Shown: piece by piece, positions 1-5,782 of the stretch
Layout of the letters: every line of letters begins with the position of its first letter
Numbering within the stretch: the first letter of the stretch is position 1
Origin: Betaproteobacteria bacterium SG8_40
GTDB taxonomy: Bacteria > Pseudomonadota > Gammaproteobacteria > Burkholderiales > Eutrophovitaceae
NCBI GenBank assembly: GCA_001304425.1
Contig: LJTS01000252.1
Span: 1 to 5,782 of the forward strand
Direction of reading: 5' to 3'
DNA: 5,782 nucleotides
Made by a program: the position numbers and the translations under genes
The notes under the pieces: generated by a model
Database searches by the model: none
What the model saw: the letters and a program-made list of their open reading frames with translations, nothing else
What the model was told of the DNA's origin: nothing

Positions 1-71
1 TAGTCGGCGGCGGATAACAGCTTGAGCGTGTCGTCTACGGAATCCGGATGAAGGCGGGGCTTATCCGGCAA
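1..71 (-). CDS. MoxR-family AAA+ ATPase (CoxD-like), N-terminal fragment
   Basis: Only the first 23 codons are inside the window; the gene continues past the left edge. Read from a TTG at 69-71, the frame gives an N-terminus containing PDSVDDTLKLLSAADY. This resembles the opening helix of MoxR/CoxD-type ATPases (S-x-D-x-TL-x-LL-x-x-x-x-Y), just before the region that normally leads to the Walker A loop. No ATPase motif is visible yet. The proposed TTG overlaps the last codons of the FAD-subunit gene (stop at 61-63), which suggests translational coupling, and I see no ATG or GTG in this frame nearby upstream. Known context: MoxR-like ATPases lie beside Cox/xanthine dehydrogenase-type genes and help assemble or sulfurate the molybdenum centre. 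The assignment rests on a short segment plus context, so it is moderate, and the start codon is uncertain. Confidence 0.5.
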   Translation of the reverse strand, partial: MPDKPRLHPDSVDDTLKLLSAAD

Positions 72-861
72 GCGCCCGCTCCACTGCGCGTTTGGCCATG
101 ACCCCGACCAGATGCGCGCGGTACTCGGCGCTGGCGTGCATGTCGGCATTCAACCCGTCGCTGGTCACGGTGATAGCTGCGATAGCGTCCGGTGCAAACT
201 TCGCGGCAAGAGCCTGCTCCATTTCCGGCACACGGAAAACACCGGCACCGGCGCCGGTCACCGCGACCCGAACCGCGTCACCGGTCTGGGCGACGAATAC
301 GCCGACGATGGCGTATCGCGACGCGGGATTGGCGAATTTCATGTAAGCGGCACGCGCCGGTTTCGGAAAGCGAATCGACTCGATGATCTCGCCCGGTTCG
401 AGAGCGGTCATGAACATGCCGGTGAAAAAATCGTCAGCGGCGATCTCGCGCTGATTCGTCTTTACCGTGGCACCCAGCCCGACCAGGCCGGCAGGATAAT
501 CGGCGGCGGGATCGTTATTGGCCACTGACCCGCCGATGGTTCCCATGTTGCGCACCATCGGGTCGCCGATGCTCTCGGCGAGCGCAGCGAGCGCGGGAAT
601 CTGTTTGTTGACGTCTTTCGAAGAAGCGACTTCGGCATGCGTCGTCATCGCGCCGATGGTGATGCCCTTGCCATCCGCCTTGATTCCGCGTAGCTCGGCA
701 ACTCCGCCAAGATCGATGACATCGGTGGGGCTGGCGAGGCGAAGCTTCATTGCGGCGATCAGCGTCTGGCCGCCGGCCAGCAGCTGGGCGCTTTCGCCGG
801 CGCCGAGCTTTGCGGCGGCATCGGCGACGCTGGTGGCTTTTTGATAGTTGAATTCGTACAT
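61..861 (-). CDS. Molybdenum hydroxylase FAD-binding medium subunit (CoxM-like)
   Basis: A complete 266-residue protein of the FAD-binding (PCMH-type) subunit of the xanthine dehydrogenase/CO dehydrogenase family. It would take electrons from the [2Fe-2S] subunit and pass them to an external acceptor, in the cytoplasm. Visible motifs: AGGQTL at residues 29-34 (the AGGxSL-type flavin pyrophosphate loop) and TIGGS at 108-112 followed by NNDPAAD at 115-121, the second classical FAD-binding stretch. The C-terminal third (from about residue 165) fits the CO dehydrogenase flavoprotein C-terminal domain. The length is at the short end of the normal range for CoxM-like proteins (about 260-300). The ATG at 859-861 is preceded by GGAG with six bases between, which supports this start. 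It lies 159 bp downstream of the small-subunit gene on the same strand and runs into the putative MoxR gene. The family is sure; the substrate is not. Confidence 0.95.
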   Translation of the reverse strand: MYEFNYQKATSVADAAAKLGAGESAQLLAGGQTLIAAMKLRLASPTDVIDLGGVAELRGIKADGKGITIGAMTTHAEVASSKDVNKQIPALAALAESIGDPMVRNMGTIGGSVANNDPAADYPAGLVGLGATVKTNQREIAADDFFTGMFMTALEPGEIIESIRFPKPARAAYMKFANPASRYAIVGVFVAQTGDAVRVAVTGAGAGVFRVPEMEQALAAKFAPDAIAAITVTSDGLNADMHASAEYRAHLVGVMAKRAVERALAG

Positions 862-1020
862 GGTGATCTCCGCGAGCTTCGTGCTTTGTCGTTACTGTTT
901 GCGTTCGTTGATGGCGCTGCAAGCGGTCCGCTGATTAACCGGCGAGCCTGCTATCGATTCCTTCGTGCGCCGGCCGCCACGGCTTGTCCGCCGCCGTCAT
1001 TCTTGTCACTGCTGCCCTGT
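862..1020 (-). other. Spacer between small- and FAD-subunit genes
   Basis: A 159-bp gap between two genes that are usually tightly packed. It contains the FAD-subunit ribosome binding site (GGAG in the minus strand, just right of 861) and a short odd palindrome, AGCGGTCCGCT at 922-932. No T-tract follows the palindrome, so it does not look like a terminator. The longest minus-strand reading frame I noticed here is about 20 codons and resembles nothing I know. I see no convincing gene or promoter. Confidence 0.4.
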
Positions 1021-1494
1021 CTATTTCTTCATCGCCGCAGCACCGGCCTTAACCGCTTTGACGATATTGTGGTACCCGGTGCAGCGGCACAGATTGCCTT
1101 CCAGTCCGTCGCGGATCTGCGCCTCATCCGGATCGGGATTGCGGGCGACGAGGTCGAGTGCACTCATGATCATGCCCGGCGTGCAATAACCGCATTGCAG
1201 CCCGTGGTGGTCGCGGAAGGCCGATTGCATCGGATGCATCTTTTCTTCGGAGTCGGCAAGTCCCTCGATGGTGGTGACTTTGGCGCCATCAGCCTGCGCG
1301 GCGAGCATGTTGCAGGATTTCACCGCCCGTCCGTCGATGTGAACGGTGCACGCCCCGCACTGCGCAGTGTCGCAGCCGATGTGCGTGCCGGTCAGGCGAA
1401 GCTGGTCCCGGAGAAAGTCGACGAGCAGGGTGCGCGAGGCAACTTCGGCCGCTACGGCCTTGCCGTTAACGGTCATGGAGAGCCGGACTGGCAT
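1021..1494 (-). CDS. Molybdenum hydroxylase [2Fe-2S] small subunit (CoxS-like)
   Basis: A complete 157-residue iron-sulfur subunit that carries electrons from the molybdenum centre to FAD. The N-terminal plant-ferredoxin-type domain has Cys41, Cys46, Cys49 (in GCDTAQCGAC) and Cys61. The C-terminal helical [2Fe-2S]-binding domain has Cys101 and Cys104 (QCGYCTPGM) and Cys136 and Cys138 (NLCRCTGY). All eight expected cluster ligands are present and the length is typical for the family (about 150-165), so it should be functional. The ATG at 1492-1494 follows AAGGA with a seven-base gap. It is the first gene of the minus-strand unit, followed by the FAD subunit. The partner molybdopterin subunit is encoded divergently, starting at 1713. 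The family call is secure; the specific enzyme (CO dehydrogenase-like, aldehyde- or aromatic-oxidising) cannot be read from this subunit. Confidence 0.96.
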   Translation of the reverse strand: MPVRLSMTVNGKAVAAEVASRTLLVDFLRDQLRLTGTHIGCDTAQCGACTVHIDGRAVKSCNMLAAQADGAKVTTIEGLADSEEKMHPMQSAFRDHHGLQCGYCTPGMIMSALDLVARNPDPDEAQIRDGLEGNLCRCTGYHNIVKAVKAGAAAMKK

Positions 1495-1559
1495 GTGCGT
1501 TTCCTTGTTCAGCGTTTGTTCTGGCGTGGCAAGCGGTTGCGGCTCGCCGGAAACACTGA

Positions 1560-1588
1560 ATGCTAGACAACGTGCGCCCGCATATCAA
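1560..1588 (-). promoter_or_regulatory. Candidate sigma70-type promoter for the small-subunit unit
   Basis: Read on the minus strand, TTGATA (1588 down to 1583, five of six matches to the -35 consensus) is followed by exactly 17 bases and then TAGCAT (1565 down to 1560, four of six matches to the -10 consensus). The predicted transcript would start near 1553 and leave a leader of about 60 bases before the ATG at 1494. The position, spacing and lack of a better candidate support it. It is a consensus match only. Confidence 0.42.
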
Positions 1589-1630
1589 CCGGAGTTTGGT
1601 TTGCGCAGGAAAATGCCGGCGCGAGTATCG

Positions 1631-1636
1631 TAGAAT
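1631..1636 (+). promoter_or_regulatory. Candidate -10 box for the large-subunit gene
   Basis: TAGAAT matches five of six bases of the sigma70 -10 consensus and sits 76 bases before the chosen start codon. There is no good -35 box at 16-18 bases upstream (the sequence there is A/G-rich); the nearest TTG-containing hexamer, TTGCGC at 1601-1606, is 24 bases away. If real, this promoter may depend on an activator bound in the divergent region. Weak support. Confidence 0.3.
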
Positions 1637-1649
1637 CCCCTATCCGGAC

Positions 1650-1668
1650 CCGTCGCCGATGGCGACGG
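1650..1668 (+). promoter_or_regulatory. Perfect 8-bp inverted repeat in the leader of the large-subunit gene
   Basis: CCGTCGCC (1650-1657) and GGCGACGG (1661-1668) are perfect reverse complements separated by the three bases GAT. The repeat lies just downstream of the candidate -10 box and about 45 bases before the start codon. There is no U-tract after it, so it is not an intrinsic terminator. It could be an operator for a dimeric regulator or an mRNA hairpin in the 5' leader. The structure is seen directly; the role is inferred. Confidence 0.45.
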
Positions 1669-1712
1669 CCGAGTTCGCCAACGTATGTATGAAATCCAGA
1701 CAGGACACGCAA

Positions 1713-4019
1713 ATGGCTAAATACGGCATTGGACAGGCAATCAAGCGGCGCGAGGACCTGCGGCTGTTGCTTGGAACGGGACAGTACCTCGACGACATGA
1801 CGCTGCCCGGGGAGGCTTTCGTGACCTTCGTTCGCTCCCCGCACGCTCACGCGCGCGTTGTATCGGTCGATACTTCGGCCGCCGCGTCGATGCCCGGCGT
1901 CGTGGCCGTGTATACCGGTGCCGACCTCGAGGCCGACGGGCTTGGGCCGCTGCCGACCGGTGCCGGGCTGAAGCGGGCCGATGGCAAGGACATGGATGGC
2001 CCGCCGCACTGGCCGCTTGTCGTGGATACGGCGCGCTACGTCGGCGAAGCCGTTGCCGCGGTGGTCGCGCAGACTCGCGCGCAGGCCGAAGATGCTGCCG
2101 AGAGGGTCGCCGTCGAGTACGAGGAATTGCCGGCTGTCGTCACCATCGCGCAGGCGGCGGCGAAGGATGCGCCGCTGATCTGGCCGGGCGCGCCGGGCAA
2201 CATCGCGGCGCAGACCGTGTTCGGCAGCAAGGACGATACCGATGGCGCCTTTGCCAGGGCCAAGCACGTAACCAGCCTGTCACTGTATAACCAGCGTCTG
2301 GTGCCGGTAACCATGGAGCCGCGCGGCAGCATAGGTGACTTCGACGAAAAAACCGGGCGCGTCACGCTCTATACCAGTTGCCAGAATCCGGCCGGCCTGC
2401 AGGGCACGCTGGCTGATGCCGTCCTGAAGATTCCGAAAGAGCAGGTCCGCGTGCGCGTCGGCGATGTCGGCGGGGGATTCGGCATGAAGACCCAGCTCTA
2501 TCCGGAAGACTGCGTGTGCGCCTACGCCGCGCGCAAGCTCAAGCGCCCGGTGCACTGGCGTGCCACGCGCAGCGAGGAATTCCTGGTAGGCAATCATGGC
2601 CGCGACCAGATCGACCGTGCGGAACTGGCGCTGGACGCCGACGGCCGTATTCTCGGCTTGCGGGTCGACATCCAGGGAAGCATCGGCGCGCATGCGAGCG
2701 GGCCGGGTGCGGTGATCGTTGTGGCGGTCGGCCCCAAGGTAGTCACCGGCGTGTATGACATTCCCGCCTTGCATTTGCAGGGAACCGCGCTGTTGACGAA
2801 TACCAACGTGGTGGGCGCTTACCGCGGCGCCGGGCGGCCGGAAATGATATTCCTGATCGAGCGGCTGATGGATCAGGCGGCGGCGGAAATGAAGATCGAT
2901 CCGGCGCAGTTGCGCCGGCGCAACATGATCCGGCCCGAGCAGATGCCTTACAAGACGCCGATGGGCGAGAAGTTCGACAGCGGGAATTTTCCCCACATGC
3001 TCGACCGGATCCTGGAACAGGCGGACTGGAAGGGTTACGAGAAGCGCAAGAAGGAATCGGCGGCGCGCGGCAAGTTGCGCGGGCGGGCGATTTCGACCTT
3101 TCTCGAATGGACCGGAGTGGTGCACGAAGAGACCATCGATCTGCATGTCGAGGCTGACGGCAAAGTGCGTGTCTACACGGCGATGCAGGCGATGGGGCAG
3201 GGGATCGAAACCAGTTATATCCAGATCCTTTCGGAGACGCTAGACCTTGATCCGGAACGCATCGAGATCGTGCAGGGCGACAGCGACGTCGCACAGGGTA
3301 TCGGCAGCATGGGCAGCCGCTCCCTGTATATCGGCGGCTCGGCGATGCAGACCGCTTCGAAGGAAGCGGTTGAAAAAGGCAAGGAACTGGCGGCGGAGTC
3401 GCTGGAGGCTTCGGCGTCGGACATCGGTTACGAAGACGGGCGTTTCACCGTTGCCGGGACCGACATGGGTATCGATCTGTTCGAACTGGCAGCCAAACAA
3501 CCGGAGAAACGTATCGCGATCAGGACGACACAGAAAGTTGACGGTCCGTCCTGGCCCAATAGCTGCCACGTGTGCGAGCTGGAAATCGATCCGGAGACCG
3601 GCGTTACCGAAATCGTTCGCTACACGACGATGGACGACGTCGGGCGGGTGATCAATCCGCTGATCGTTGCCGGTCAGGTTCACGGCGGCATTGCCCAGGC
3701 GGTGGGCCAGGCGCTGCTCGAGCAAGCCTGTTACGAACCCGACAGCGGCCAGTTGCTCAACGGGTCACTCCTTGATTATTGCCTGCCGCGTGCCGACGAT
3801 CTGCCGGATTTCGACACGCACACCGACGAGTCGACGCCTTGCAAGATCAACCCGCTCGGTGCCAAAGGTGTCGGTGAGTTGGGTACGGTCGGCGGCACGC
3901 CAACGGTACTCAACGCCTTGCTGGATGCCTTGCGCCCGCTTGGTGTGACGACCATCGAGATGCCGGCCACATCGGAAAAAGTCTGGCAGGCGATCAGGAG
4001 TGCGAAGAAAGCGGCGTGA
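1713..4019 (+). CDS. Molybdenum hydroxylase large subunit, form II CoxL-like (molybdopterin-binding)
   Basis: A 768-residue catalytic subunit that would bind Mo-molybdopterin cytosine dinucleotide and hydroxylate a substrate, with water as the oxygen source. N-terminus: RRxDxxLLxGxGxYxDD pattern at residues 12-28, then the a/b hammerhead domain to about residue 130. First Mo-cofactor domain: VGGGFGMK at 252-259 and AYRGAGR at 369-375 (nt 2817-2837). Second: MGQGIE at 494-499, and KGVGE with the likely catalytic Glu at 722. AYRGAGR is the form II signature; true CO dehydrogenase has AYxCSFR with the copper-binding Cys, which is absent. No signal peptide is seen, so it is probably cytoplasmic. 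The frame is open back to 1560, but the upstream 51 codons do not look like the family. ATG 1713 has AGGA seven bases upstream and starts at the usual family N-terminus; ATG 1689 is a less likely alternative. The S and M partners are divergent on the minus strand. Substrate unknown. Confidence 0.95.
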   Translation: MAKYGIGQAIKRREDLRLLLGTGQYLDDMTLPGEAFVTFVRSPHAHARVVSVDTSAAASMPGVVAVYTGADLEADGLGPLPTGAGLKRADGKDMDGPPHWPLVVDTARYVGEAVAAVVAQTRAQAEDAAERVAVEYEELPAVVTIAQAAAKDAPLIWPGAPGNIAAQTVFGSKDDTDGAFARAKHVTSLSLYNQRLVPVTMEPRGSIGDFDEKTGRVTLYTSCQNPAGLQGTLADAVLKIPKEQVRVRVGDVGGGFGMKTQLYPEDCVCAYAARKLKRPVHWRATRSEEFLVGNHGRDQIDRAELALDADGRILGLRVDIQGSIGAHASGPGAVIVVAVGPKVVTGVYDIPALHLQGTALLTNTNVVGAYRGAGRPEMIFLIERLMDQAAAEMKIDPAQLRRRNMIRPEQMPYKTPMGEKFDSGNFPHMLDRILEQADWKGYEKRKKESAARGKLRGRAISTFLEWTGVVHEETIDLHVEADGKVRVYTAMQAMGQGIETSYIQILSETLDLDPERIEIVQGDSDVAQGIGSMGSRSLYIGGSAMQTASKEAVEKGKELAAESLEASASDIGYEDGRFTVAGTDMGIDLFELAAKQPEKRIAIRTTQKVDGPSWPNSCHVCELEIDPETGVTEIVRYTTMDDVGRVINPLIVAGQVHGGIAQAVGQALLEQACYEPDSGQLLNGSLLDYCLPRADDLPDFDTHTDESTPCKINPLGAKGVGELGTVGGTPTVLNALLDALRPLGVTTIEMPATSEKVWQAIRSAKKAA

Positions 4020-4045
4020 ACCGTGACCTCGCCAAATGATGAAAA

Positions 4046-4073
4046 AAGCCCCGATTTGTCGGGGCTTCTTTTT
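4046..4073 (+). terminator. Rho-independent terminator, probably bidirectional
   Basis: A perfect 9-bp stem, AAGCCCCGA (4046-4054) with TCGGGGCTT (4059-4067), closed by a TTTG loop and followed by CTTTTT. It lies 27 bases after the large-subunit stop codon. An A-run at 4042-4047 gives a T-tract on the opposite strand, so it could also stop transcripts coming leftward from the oxidoreductase pseudogene. Confidence 0.92.
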
Positions 4074-4314
4074 ATGAGCTGAATTCTGCAGCCAACCCTT
4101 GTCGTTCTGGTTAGCCGGGGGTAGCGCGGCGGCTGCGGAACTCGCCCGCGCGAAGAATCCGCACGGACTCAAACAGTCCTCGCCGACTTCCCCTGTCGCT
4201 CCTGTGTTACTCGGCGGTTCAGAAGGGGTTGGGCGTGTGGGATGGTTGGCAGGCGACGTCTGGTTTCGTGGTCAGGCCTGCAAATCTGAATGACTACGCC
4301 GCGAAGGTCGAGCG
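4074..4314. other. Intergenic stretch of unknown origin, with a short inverted repeat
   Basis: About 240 bp between the terminator and the end of the oxidoreductase pseudogene. It contains GGACT / AGTCC arms at 4164-4168 and 4174-4178 around a five-base CAAAC loop. Open frames exist on both strands, for example a plus-strand frame from TTG 4099 to about 4293 (64 codons, rich in Ala and Gly), but none has a convincing ribosome binding site or a recognisable domain. The text has the look of a dispersed conserved non-coding segment or a remnant of a mobile or decayed gene. That is an impression from reading and I cannot name the family. Confidence 0.3.
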
Positions 4315-5387
4315 TTACAACAAACTCCCGACATGTTCGGCTATCGCCAGGCAGGAGGTCAGCCCCGGTGATTCGATGCCGAACAGGTTCACCAGCCCCG
4401 GGACGCCGTGATCGGCGGGGCCGTCGATGCGAAAATCTTCGGGCGAATGCCGGTATAGCCGGGCTGGAGCTGGCCGTCCTTGAGGTCGGGCCAGTAGCGG
4501 CGGATCGCGTCGTAGAACAGCGGCTCGCGTTGGTTATCGAAGGTGTAGTCGACGTCATCGATCCAGTCGAGGTCGGGGCCGAAGCGCGCTTGCCCGCCCA
4601 GGTCGAGGGTCAGGTGCACCCCCAGAAATGCCGTTTGCGCCACCGGGTAGATGAGGTGGTTGAACGGCGATTTGCCGCTGAGCGTGTAGTAGTGTGCCTT
4701 GGCAAAGTACGCTGGCGGAATCCTGTCCGCAGGCACCCCGTGAATCGTCCGTGCGACATGCGTGGCGTGCAGTCCGGCGCAGTTCACGACGCTGTTGCAG
4801 ACGATGGACATCGGCTCGGCACCACCGACTTCAAGTTCAATGCCGTCGCCGGTGATCTGTCCGGACCCGATCGGACTCTTGAAAACCATCATTGCGCCGG
4901 CGTTCTCGGCGTCACCCTGCAAGCTGAGCATGAGCGCGTGGCTGTCGATAATGCCCGTCGATGGCGAGAAGACGCCGCCGACACAGCGCAGCGCCGGCTC
5001 CATTCGGGACAACTCTTGTGCGGACAAGTTGCGCAGGTCGTTGACGCCGTTGTCTTTCGCCTTGCCGATGTAGCCGCCGACGGCGGCCAGCTCGGATTCG
5101 TTGGTGGCAACGATTACCTTGCCGATTTGAGCATGCGCGACGTCGCGTTCGCGGCAGTAGGCGTAGAGCAGTTTCTTGCCTTCGACGCAAAGGCGCGCCT
5201 TGAGCGAGCCCTTCGGGTAGTAAATGCCGGCATGTATGACCTCGGAATTGCGCGAACTGGTGTGGGTGCCGATTGCGTCTTCGGCTTAAAGCAAGATGAC
5301 TTCGCGCCCGGCAAGCGCGAGTTCGCGGGCGACCGCAAGTCCGACGACACCCGCACCGATGACGGCACAATCGATTCTTTCAGTCAC
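4315..5387 (-). pseudogene. FAD-dependent oxidoreductase (LhgO-like, DAO family), disrupted
   Basis: Read from GTG 5385-5387 (GGAAG six bases upstream), the frame gives a DAO-type flavoprotein like L-2-hydroxyglutarate oxidase-related proteins: Rossmann motif GAGVVG at residues 11-16, then the family block SSRNSEVIHAGIYYP at 44-58, and SPSTGIIDSHA further on. Two lesions break it. Codon 34 is TAA (5286-5288) within ILL-stop-AEDAIG, where the family usually has Glu; one base change from GAA explains it. Near the C-terminus the frame is lost after GIRPK (about 4437-4442). The following 40 codons are intact in the next frame, starting DFRIDGPADHG and including NLFGIESPGLT, and end at TAA 4315-4317. 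Joined, the parts give about 356 residues, roughly ten fewer than I expect for the family, so I infer a small out-of-frame deletion. An alternative is sequencing or assembly error. Internal re-initiation could give only a protein without the FAD-binding N-terminus. Confidence 0.85.
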
Positions 5388-5435
5388 AATACACTTCCCA
5401 GCTTGTATTTCCAGCCCAGCATTTGTCTATAGCCA
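5388..5435. promoter_or_regulatory. 48-bp divergent spacer between the pseudogene and the DUF3025-type gene
   Basis: Any promoters for both neighbours must overlap in or extend beyond these 48 bases. The best plus-strand match I see is TTGTAT (5403-5408) with TCTATA (5426-5431) at 17 bases. The -10 part is poor (three of six), and it would put the transcript start at or inside the start codon. I do not claim a defined promoter. Confidence 0.2.
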
Positions 5436-5782
5436 ATGTTAACCGATGAGGCCCGTGCGGCCGCGAACGCGTCATCGTGGAGCGTGTTCCGGGCGAGCGG
5501 GAACGCCCTGTTCGCTTCTCTGGATCCGGTATTGCGCGGCATGCCGGTTGATCGCTGGCCTGACGTGGCTGCGCTCAACGACGCTGCGCAGAGGCGCGAC
5601 CAGTTGGTCGTGAACGCAAATGGCGAACCGATACGCTTTGTTCCCCAGGAGGGCAGGCCGGCCCGGTTTGAGGATGCTTACGAGCCGCGCATCTTCCTTC
5701 GGGGAGAAGTGATGGTGCGCGAGTCGAACTGGCATGATCTGTTCAACGCGCTGGTCTGGATGACGTTTCCTCGAAGCAAGGC
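5436..5782 (+). CDS. DUF3025 domain-containing protein, N-terminal part
   Basis: An open frame from ATG 5436 to the right edge (115 codons and two bases, no stop). An in-frame TAG at 5430-5432 makes this ATG the earliest possible start; the ribosome binding site is poor. The protein begins with a variable region. It then shows WPDVAALN at about residues 41-48, GEPIRFVPQ at 63-71, YEPRIFLRGEV at 82-92 and NWHDLFNALVW at 98-108, followed by TFPRSK. This order is typical of DUF3025 proteins, a family of unknown function common in beta- and gammaproteobacteria. No signal peptide or membrane segment is visible in this part. It is divergent from the disrupted oxidoreductase and shows no obvious link to the hydroxylase genes. 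Family assignment is by recalled motif; the function is unknown. Confidence 0.8.
   Translation, partial: MLTDEARAAANASSWSVFRASGNALFASLDPVLRGMPVDRWPDVAALNDAAQRRDQLVVNANGEPIRFVPQEGRPARFEDAYEPRIFLRGEVMVRESNWHDLFNALVWMTFPRSK

Noticed and set aside
922..932. Palindrome AGCGGTCCGCT as a terminator between small- and FAD-subunit genes
   Set aside because: The stem is only five base pairs with no T-tract on either side.
841..1566. Plus-strand open frame of 241 codons across the small-subunit gene
   Set aside because: It is a shadow of the minus-strand [2Fe-2S] gene, which has all eight cysteine ligands and a good ribosome binding site.
1560..1712. Upstream extension of the large-subunit frame to ATG 1560
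   Set aside because: The extra 51 residues do not resemble the family N-terminus, they cover the putative promoter region, and ATG 1713 has a good ribosome binding site.
2280..3146. Long minus-strand frame antisense to the large-subunit gene
   Set aside because: No domain is recognisable and it lies wholly within a secure gene; codon-bias shadow.
4099..4293. Possible 64-codon plus-strand gene in the intergenic stretch
   Set aside because: TTG start, no convincing ribosome binding site, low-complexity Ala/Gly-rich product and no known family. It is kept only as part of the intergenic description.
5286..5288. Stop codon recoding (selenocysteine or programmed readthrough) in the oxidoreductase
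   Set aside because: The stop is TAA, not TGA or TAG, the family has an acidic residue here, and a second lesion breaks the same gene; decay is simpler.
4290..5432. Plus-strand open frame of 380 codons antisense to the oxidoreductase
   Set aside because: Its length comes from GC-rich codon bias of the gene on the other strand. The translation has no recognisable domain, while the minus strand reads clearly as a DAO-family flavoprotein on either side of its lesions.

Overview
The window looks like chromosomal DNA of a GC-rich proteobacterium, most likely a betaproteobacterium. This is an inference from base composition, codon use and the partial DUF3025-type gene at the right end; no rRNA or tRNA is present to fix the taxonomy.

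Left two thirds (about 1-4075): a complete three-subunit molybdenum hydroxylase of the xanthine dehydrogenase / CO dehydrogenase (Cox) family, split between two divergent transcription units. On the minus strand are the small [2Fe-2S] subunit (1021-1494), the FAD subunit (61-861) and the first codons of what appears to be a MoxR-type AAA+ ATPase (1-71, running off the left edge). On the plus strand is the large molybdopterin subunit (1713-4019). A 218-bp control region (1495-1712) separates the two units. It carries a plausible sigma70-like promoter for the minus unit, a weaker -10-like box for the plus unit, and a perfect 8-bp hairpin in the leader of the large-subunit gene. The large subunit has the AYRGAGR loop of the 'form II' Cox-like enzymes, not the AYxCSFR loop of true aerobic CO dehydrogenase, so the substrate is open. 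Electrons would pass from the Mo centre through two [2Fe-2S] clusters to FAD. The MoxR-type ATPase fits the maturation genes usually found beside such enzymes. A strong, probably bidirectional terminator (4046-4073) closes the large-subunit unit.

Middle gap (about 4074-4314): a stretch without a convincing gene. It holds a small inverted repeat, and its origin is unclear.

Right third: on the minus strand, a degraded FAD-dependent oxidoreductase of the L-2-hydroxyglutarate oxidase (LhgO)-like / DAO family (4315-5387). It has an in-frame TAA at codon 34 and an out-of-frame deletion near the C-terminus, and is otherwise well conserved. Divergent from it, 48 bp away, a DUF3025-type protein gene starts at 5436 and runs off the right edge.

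I see no CRISPR array, phage module, toxin-antitoxin pair or transposase. The points most worth a second look are the divergent splitting of the hydroxylase subunits, the doubly broken oxidoreductase, and the unexplained 4081-4314 stretch.
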